Source: Bathynomus jamesi
Lineage: Eukaryota; Arthropoda; Malacostraca; Isopoda; Cirolanidae
NCBI GenBank assembly: GCA_023014485.1
Contig: JAJOZX010000091.1
Span: 464,501-528,500, forward strand
DNA length: 64,000 nucleotides
Direction of reading: 5' to 3'
The notes beneath the pieces are model-generated. The model worked only from the letters and a program-made list of their open reading frames with translations. It was not told the DNA's origin and searched no databases. The position numbers and the translations under genes are program-made. Shown one piece after another: positions 63,001 to 64,000 of the stretch (positions are counted from its first letter, which is position 1; every line of letters begins with the position of its first letter).

Positions 63001-64000
63001 CAAACAAACAAGGAAAAAGTTGAGAGGCGTTTCACAGTACCTGTTATTCAATTTGAAGCTACTGATTATACTGATTTAATTAATTGGCAAAAATGCATTG
63101 TCACTGAACCACCTGTGACAAGACACCTGACAGAAAATGAGATTGAAGAATTCATAGAAAACAAGAGTACCCCTCCATTCGAGAAATTCCCATACACAAG
63201 TAGTAGAAAGAATGGTAAAATTAGTGACTGAAGCATCATCAAAAGTATTTGGATTGAACGCGCGAGATGGCTTCATAAGATCAACACTTCAGTCACGTAA
63301 AAAAATGCCATCATTCGAAAGTAAAGCTGAATATAAAGTTTAAATAAAACGTTAATAGAAAAAACATGCGCAAGGATGGGTGGTTGGGAGGGCATGGGTG
63401 GAGCTCGACACGCAGCCACCTCCTCGTGGTGAGTTCTGGATTATTTAGATCATTAATCAAAAGAACATTGATCTAAATAAACTAAGAGCTGCGTAATTCA
63501 GTAAACTATTTTGGTAATTGGAACACTTAATATATAATAATAACAAGTAAGTTTCAGTTATTGTACTAATGCAGAATATAAGAAAATCATTATATTTCAC
63601 TTTTTTCGACGGCTTTGTGGCACCTGAAGCTATAATTTCGCAGGACTAATATTTATGCACAGTCATTATCTATAGCACCCACATATTTTCCGCACTAGCC
63701 ATATTTGAATTTCGAAAAAAAGTTTAAAAACCTCATTTTCGATCCGCCCTAATAGACAGGCTTATCATTAGTATAAATTAGATAATTACATTTAAACGCA
63801 AAAGCGCAGGTCAAAGTAAAAGCGAGAAATTTGTACAAATCAAATAAATACTTTCTTCTTCCAGGAGGCACATACGACTTACCTTGGTAGGAGGAGGTGG
63901 AGGGCATCTGCGGGAAGGATTGGAGTCCAGTTAAGAACTAGGGAATGGAGGTCGGGGAGGCAAGCCACGTCCCAGGAATGAGCGGCCAACAGAACTTTGG
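32708..64000 (-). CDS. PIK3C2: Class II PI3-kinase, 3' part, 13 exons
   Basis: The gene encodes a class II phosphatidylinositol 3-kinase, which makes PI3P and PI(3,4)P2 on endosomal and clathrin-associated membranes. Coding exons, from N to C: 63883-64000 (cut by the window), 59254-59608, 58731-58829, 56852-57004, 56576-56705, 55926-56081, 55122-55429, 54636-54778, 52703-52797, 43306-43506, 34113-34315, 33251-33504, 32708-32917. All have GT-AG borders and their phases join without a stop. The domain order helical - kinase - PX - C2 is diagnostic of class II; class I and III enzymes lack the C-terminal PX-C2 pair. The Ras-binding, N-terminal C2 and clathrin-binding parts must lie beyond 64000. 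Introns of 8.8 and 9.2 kb and one of 4.3 kb hold many transposons. I cannot tell which vertebrate paralogue it is closest to. Confidence 0.95.
33251..33504 (-). CDS. PIK3C2: PIK3C2 exon: first part of C-terminal C2
   Basis: It begins by completing a split GAC codon. After a Gly/Ser-rich linker it gives [39 protein letters not shown] and [14 protein letters not shown]. The loops have P-D-P and a basic KKTKRKTK stretch rather than a full set of calcium-binding aspartates, so lipid binding is probably calcium-independent (inferred). Donor GTGAGT. Confidence 0.93.
33600..33739 (-). mobile_element. 5S-rRNA-headed SINE copy
   Basis: A minus-strand copy in a PIK3C2 intron, with GGATGGGAGACCGTCC (5S C box region), the 5S start GGCTAC and the GGATCCCACGTAAAG body. 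It has small internal deletions. Confidence 0.78.
33785..33957 (-). mobile_element. 5S-rRNA-headed SINE copy
   Basis: A second copy about 45 bases from the first, same orientation but more diverged. The head retains AGCGAGGCTAAGCTACGTTGG and TAGTTGGATGG, and the body a CCCGCGTAAAGCCGAGGTCC-like block. Confidence 0.75.
34113..34315 (-). CDS. PIK3C2: PIK3C2 exon: end of PX domain
   Basis: It encodes [37 protein letters not shown] and [15 protein letters not shown]. The last is the strongly conserved end of the class II PX region, leading into the linker to C2. Acceptor at 34316-34317, donor GTACGT. Confidence 0.92.
34646..34920 (-). pseudogene. Penelope-like element GIY-YIG fragment
   Basis: The minus strand reads [36 protein letters not shown] and [13 protein letters not shown], then ESFIIR. 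The Y-I-G-E-T core and the following H and E-S-F-I residues match the GIY-YIG endonuclease domain at the C-terminus of Penelope-like retroelements. The reverse transcriptase is missing on this copy. A plus-strand relative lies at 39397-40560. Confidence 0.75.
34982..36230. other. Intron sequence without recognised features
   Basis: ATT trinucleotide runs lie near 34960-34984 and a G homopolymer of 18 at 35552-35569. No gene or repeat otherwise recognised. Confidence 0.5.
36240..38075 (-). pseudogene. Jockey-type LINE, truncated and frameshifted
   Basis: From the right: an ORF1-like tail or 5' region (37683-38063), the endonuclease start [20 protein letters not shown] with LIQETKLK (37489-37686), endonuclease middle with [12 protein letters not shown] and [10 protein letters not shown] (37016-37357), then reverse-transcriptase beginnings [20 protein letters not shown] and [20 protein letters not shown] (36262-36498). 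The sequence ends before the catalytic Y/F-A-D-D box, so the 3' half is missing. The order matches an APE-type endonuclease plus reverse transcriptase. Confidence 0.82.
38400..39355 (+). pseudogene. Degenerate repeat-borne protein of unknown function
   Basis: The last 177 codons (38822-39355) are open and contain [60 protein letters not shown] and [20 protein letters not shown]. Upstream, in shifted frames, [19 protein letters not shown] and [13 protein letters not shown] belong to the same protein. Proteins of this type are multicopy in many arthropod genomes and probably belong to a DNA transposon, but I cannot name the superfamily. Conserved His/Asp/Glu residues suggest a catalytic or metal-binding role (inference). 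Stops and shifts make this copy dead. Confidence 0.6.
39397..40560 (+). pseudogene. Penelope-like retroelement, 5'-truncated
   Basis: The open part (39397-39999) holds the reverse-transcriptase catalytic box [13 protein letters not shown], then [20 protein letters not shown] and [20 protein letters not shown] blocks typical of Penelope. In broken frames it continues to a GIY-YIG region at about 40200-40450 ([17 protein letters not shown]). Penelope elements prime from nicked DNA using this endonuclease. The N-terminus is missing and several frameshifts are present. Confidence 0.8.
40752..40794. repeat. (CA)n(TA)n microsatellite
   Basis: A CA run followed by a TA run abuts the 5' end of a SINE. 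Confidence 0.9.
40795..40975 (+). mobile_element. tRNA-headed SINE copy
   Basis: A box-like TGGTAGCCTATTGG, a first B box-like ACCTCGAATCCC, then the shared central block CGTGGTTCGGGTTCTACGTT and tail AAAAGCTTGACCTTCGTCAG. It is flanked by TA microsatellites. The head differs from that at 29158, so two tRNA-like heads are attached to the same body. Confidence 0.78.
41364..42350 (+). pseudogene. Tc1 transposase, broken
   Basis: It starts [19 protein letters not shown], a paired-type helix-turn-helix ([20 protein letters not shown]), then a GRPR-like hook ([10 protein letters not shown]) and the first catalytic aspartate in [14 protein letters not shown] stop follows at about 41865. Further pieces encode the second aspartate region ([12 protein letters not shown]) near 42077 and [20 protein letters not shown] at about 42160-42215, in other frames. 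At least three breaks. A DDE transposase of the Tc1 group, inactive. Confidence 0.85.
42395..42627. mobile_element. piggyBac-type MITE nested in Tc1
   Basis: TTAA duplications at 42391-42394 and 42628-42631; ends CCCTTTAAGGACCA and TGGTCGTCAAAGGG. The interior is closely similar to 44320-44565. Confidence 0.85.
42849..43116. mobile_element. Mariner-type MITE
   Basis: Ends CGGGTGATTCATAAGTCTGT and complement, about 38-base inverted arms, flanked by AT/TA. Non-coding, in a PIK3C2 intron. Confidence 0.82.
43306..43506 (-). CDS. PIK3C2: PIK3C2 exon: first part of PX domain
   Basis: It encodes [50 protein letters not shown] and FPLVTF. The R-S-Y-K-E-F segment is the PX motif that binds the phosphoinositide 3-phosphate in this family (R-x-Y/F-x-E/D-F). 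Splice phases match both neighbours. Confidence 0.94.
43620..44315. other. Intron sequence without recognised features
   Basis: I see no gene here; 44010-44240 is C/T-rich. Confidence 0.5.
44320..44565. mobile_element. piggyBac-type MITE
   Basis: TTAA duplications at 44316-44319 and 44566-44569, ends CCCTTTAACGACGG and CTCGTCCTTAAAGGG. Shares ACATGTTTATA and AATAACAATAAAAC blocks with the copy at 42395. Confidence 0.85.
45225..46215. mobile_element. Two Tc1 transposase 3' halves head to head
   Basis: The minus strand of 45225-45735 and the plus strand of about 45790-46215 both encode the same region of a Tc1 transposase. The left copy has [20 protein letters not shown] and LQQNNDP; the right has [30 protein letters not shown] and a C-terminal end with [12 protein letters not shown]. 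They meet near 45750. Both are frame-broken and lack the N-terminal half. The two copies are well diverged. Confidence 0.7.
46370..47110 (-). pseudogene. Jockey-type LINE reverse transcriptase, C-terminal part
   Basis: In three frames the minus strand encodes [52 protein letters not shown] or the alternative [30 protein letters not shown], and a W-N-x-L-P block near 46530. This is the thumb and C-terminal domain of a jockey-like reverse transcriptase. An insertion of GA/GGG low-complexity sequence at 46710-46790 adds breaks. Confidence 0.78.
47190..48756 (-). pseudogene. RTE-type LINE, 3' portion
   Basis: The minus strand, in shifting frames, carries KYTWVNGVR (end of the endonuclease), [13 protein letters not shown] (catalytic box of the reverse transcriptase) and the C-terminal block [44 protein letters not shown] (47197-47541). 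It continues the element whose 5' part lies at 50281-51018; the 1.5 kb between is a CR1 insertion. The plus-strand open frames here are shadows of low-complexity antisense sequence. Confidence 0.8.
48757..50280 (-). mobile_element. CR1-type LINE inserted in the RTE element
   Basis: Coding runs from about 50280 down to about 48905. It encodes [38 protein letters not shown], the reverse-transcriptase boxes [33 protein letters not shown] and [10 protein letters not shown] (open over 49544-50280), then [20 protein letters not shown] (49066-49341, after a break) and a W-N-S-L-P end. A 3' untranslated tail of about 150 bases ends in two CATTATAA octamers, the kind of short tandem end known for CR1. 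The 5' end (ORF1 and endonuclease) is missing, as in most CR1 copies. Confidence 0.88.
48838..48893 (-). repeat. SINE-like block in the CR1 3' untranslated tail
   Basis: Starting about 15 bases after the CR1 stop, the minus strand reads GATTCGAAACCCACGTAAAA then TTGTAGGTCCTCTCCGCCAC. This aligns with the body of the 5S-headed SINEs (GGTTCGGATCCCACGTAAAA and CTGTAGGTCCCTTCCGCCAC types). Confidence 0.75.
50281..51018 (-). pseudogene. RTE-type LINE, 5' portion with endonuclease
   Basis: The minus strand encodes [35 protein letters not shown] (50714-50914), then [34 protein letters not shown] and [10 protein letters not shown] (50290-50560): the APE-type endonuclease. The E-T-K and D-L-N motifs are metal-binding or catalytic positions in this fold. 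Coding is cut after RDVH by the CR1 insertion and resumes with KYTW at 48756. Confidence 0.82.
51030..51085. repeat. (TA)n/(GT)n microsatellite
   Basis: A TA run with a short GTGTGT interruption and a complementary ACACAC part. Confidence 0.85.
51113..51230 (-). repeat. Inverted copy of a LINE 3' tail
   Basis: The minus strand matches 52230-52345 of the neighbouring plus-strand LINE (GATGAGCCGGGTATGCCAGG; GAGCCACCAGCTTC), including the last codons and start of the untranslated tail, with numerous point changes. Confidence 0.75.
51260..52400 (+). pseudogene. CR1-like LINE reverse transcriptase, truncated
   Basis: The plus strand encodes [20 protein letters not shown] and [13 protein letters not shown] (catalytic box; 51290-51544), [39 protein letters not shown] (51651-51890) and the C-terminal [38 protein letters not shown] (52049-52336). 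The pieces use different frames, so it is inactive. The N-terminal half is missing. A weak second copy of the tail lies at about 52450-52485. Confidence 0.82.
52703..52797 (-). CDS. PIK3C2: PIK3C2 exon: kinase-PX linker
   Basis: A 95-base exon encodes [20 protein letters not shown] and [24 protein letters not shown] is a near-invariant class II signature directly before the PX domain. The acceptor follows CTTTCTCAG, the donor is GTAAGT, and the split codon is completed at 43506. Confidence 0.93.
52900..53320. other. Intron sequence with one tandem duplication
   Basis: A 22-base unit with GACCAGTCGAGCAGCTACCA occurs twice in tandem at 53239-53284. Nothing else recognised. Confidence 0.7.
53328..53680. 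mobile_element. Mariner-type fold-back remnant
   Basis: Left and right ends are inverted copies (GGATATTTATTTTATTGAAT and complement) over about 65 bases. The right side is the end of a mariner transposase gene on the plus strand ([20 protein letters not shown] then QFEHLIQ and stop at 53640). The left side repeats the end beyond the coding region, inverted. Confidence 0.65.
54636..54778 (-). CDS. PIK3C2: PIK3C2 exon: end of kinase C-lobe
   Basis: It encodes [40 protein letters not shown] and SLKNWFTQ, the last helices of the kinase domain. Acceptor TTTTCAG, donor GTGAGT. Confidence 0.92.
55122..55429 (-). CDS. PIK3C2: PIK3C2 exon: catalytic and activation loops
   Basis: It encodes [20 protein letters not shown] then [26 protein letters not shown] is the catalytic loop with the catalytic Asp, HIDFG holds the metal-binding Asp, and the activation loop [18 protein letters not shown] is of the class II type that favours PI and PI4P over PI(4,5)P2. 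All key residues are present, so the enzyme is expected to be active. Confidence 0.97.
55926..56081 (-). CDS. PIK3C2: PIK3C2 exon: kinase hinge region
   Basis: It encodes [20 protein letters not shown] and [20 protein letters not shown] ending SNFT. This is the hinge and following helix. Phases complete codons with both neighbours. Confidence 0.94.
56576..56705 (-). CDS. PIK3C2: PIK3C2 exon: kinase N-lobe, DDLRQD motif
   Basis: It encodes [38 protein letters not shown] and TGDKI. The G-D-D-L-R-Q-D motif is universal in PI3-kinases. Confidence 0.96.
56852..57004 (-). CDS. PIK3C2: PIK3C2 exon: start of kinase N-lobe
   Basis: It encodes [40 protein letters not shown] and a FK end. Family members have L-P-L-x-P-S-L-x-V-x-G-I and an S-K/Y-T-S-x-x-x-P-L pattern here. 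The glycine-rich ATP loop of protein kinases is not expected. Confidence 0.9.
57914..58165. mobile_element. MITE with about 50-base inverted ends
   Basis: Left TAACACTGGACTACTACTTA and right TAGTAGTCCAGAGTGTTA pair with mismatches, continuing through CGTTTCGC and TATCCTACCC blocks. Superfamily uncertain. In a PIK3C2 intron. Confidence 0.72.
58731..58829 (-). CDS. PIK3C2: PIK3C2 exon: helical-kinase linker
   Basis: A 99-base in-phase exon encoding [20 protein letters not shown] and [13 protein letters not shown]. Borders are CAG acceptor and GTAAGT donor. Confidence 0.9.
58910..59083 (-). mobile_element. 5S-rRNA-headed SINE copy
   Basis: The best-preserved copy. On the minus strand it shows the head TTACGTCGTGGCCATGTAGC, GAGGTTAAGCGACGTTGGGC and CTCAGTAGTTTGCTGAGT, then the body CCGTGGTTCGGATCCCAC and CTGTAGGTCCCTTCCGCCAC. 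The end after GACCTTTGCTATTACGAAAG is diffuse. Confidence 0.83.
59254..59608 (-). CDS. PIK3C2: PIK3C2 exon: PIK helical domain
   Basis: It encodes [60 protein letters not shown] and [20 protein letters not shown] and the H-x-L-Y-W-L-L helix are hallmarks of the PI3K accessory (helical) domain. Acceptor CCTCAG, donor GTAAGT. Confidence 0.96.
60445..60590 (-). repeat. Jockey-type LINE 3' tail fragment
   Basis: Resembles the tails at 7040, 28400 and 46380 (AAGATGCCTGGACACG; GGAGGTCATAGACAG). Interrupted at 60590 by the hAT-like element. Confidence 0.65.
60591..63751 (+). mobile_element. Second full-length hAT-like DNA transposon
   Basis: The termini TAGGGCGGA and TCCGCCCTA are flanked by a perfect 8-base duplication ATAGACAG (60583-60590 and 63752-63759). 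The inverted similarity continues imperfectly for about 150 bases inward, including GGCTAGTG/CACTAGCC and TTCAGGTGCCACAA and its complement. It carries a plus-strand transposase remnant. It belongs to the same TAGGG-ended, 8-base-duplicating type as 8613-11844, but the proteins are clearly different. Confidence 0.88.
61105..63231 (+). pseudogene. hAT-like transposase, several frameshifts
   Basis: The likely start ATG at 61105 gives [14 protein letters not shown]6 run at 61208-61213 shifts the frame to the 61212-61561 segment ([20 protein letters not shown]). Further shifts near 61545, in the A9 run at about 61629 and near 62716 lead to a stop at 63229-63231, about 700 codons in all. Core motifs: aspartates in [12 protein letters not shown] and [13 protein letters not shown], a C-x2-H in [15 protein letters not shown], and HSRW in [17 protein letters not shown]. 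These parallel the motifs of the transposase at 8851-11587 in the same order. An acidic/serine-rich linker covers 61720-61800. Inactive as read. Confidence 0.75.
63883..64000 (-). CDS. PIK3C2: PIK3C2 exon: start of helical domain, partial
   Basis: It encodes [20 protein letters not shown] and [18 protein letters not shown] before a GTAAGT donor, and continues beyond the window. W-D-x-A-C-L-P-D-L-H is typical of class II helical domains. The split codon is completed at 59608. Confidence 0.92.

Overview
This is a gene-poor, repeat-rich window from an animal genome. It carries introns with GT-AG splice sites, class II PI3-kinase and gamma-glutamyl hydrolase genes, LINEs of RTE, CR1 and jockey type, Penelope-like elements, Tc1/mariner, hAT and piggyBac-type DNA elements, SINEs and long TA and CA/GT microsatellites. 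The LINE protein fragments resemble those common in arthropod genomes, and I lean towards a decapod crustacean or a chelicerate. That placement is an inference from remembered family resemblance and was not tested.

Only two host genes are supported. On the plus strand, the last two coding exons of gamma-glutamyl hydrolase (GGH) lie at 11930-12157 and 14126-14253; the codon split by the intron is completed correctly, and the stop is followed 33 bases later by a 3.2 kb mobile element. On the minus strand, the 3' part of a class II phosphatidylinositol 3-kinase (PIK3C2) runs from the right edge to a stop at 32708. Thirteen coding exons are visible, and all splice phases join into one uninterrupted reading frame: PIK helical domain, bilobal kinase domain with its catalytic and activation loops, PX domain and C2 domain. 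Its large introns hold most of the transposons of the right half.

Region by region: 1-8.6 kb is a mosaic of MITEs, a Tc1 element with a nested hAT MITE, a mariner fold-back and microsatellites. 8.6-11.8 kb is a full-length hAT-like transposon with its own spliced transposase gene, broken by two apparent one-base losses in or next to runs of G. 11.9-14.3 kb is the GGH 3' end. 14.3-17.5 kb is an element built around a giant palindrome. 17.5-32.7 kb is mostly non-coding, with palindromes, CR1 debris and a doubly folded transposase. 32.7-64 kb is PIK3C2, with Penelope, jockey, Tc1, piggyBac-type, RTE/CR1 and a second hAT-like element in its introns.

The strongest unusual signals are two. First, a set of modular SINEs: one family has a 5S-rRNA-like head and the other a tRNA-like head. 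They share a central block that also lies in the 3' untranslated tail of a CR1 LINE present here, and each has a different LINE-like tail. Second, inverted duplication recurs throughout the window. tRNA-like units, a double-tRNA SINE, several mariner/Tc1 transposase 3' ends and an anonymous palindrome family all occur as head-to-head or tail-to-tail pairs with diverged arms, sometimes flanked by long direct repeats of 17 or about 32 bases. No intact, clearly active transposase, CRISPR array, rRNA gene or canonical tRNA gene was found.
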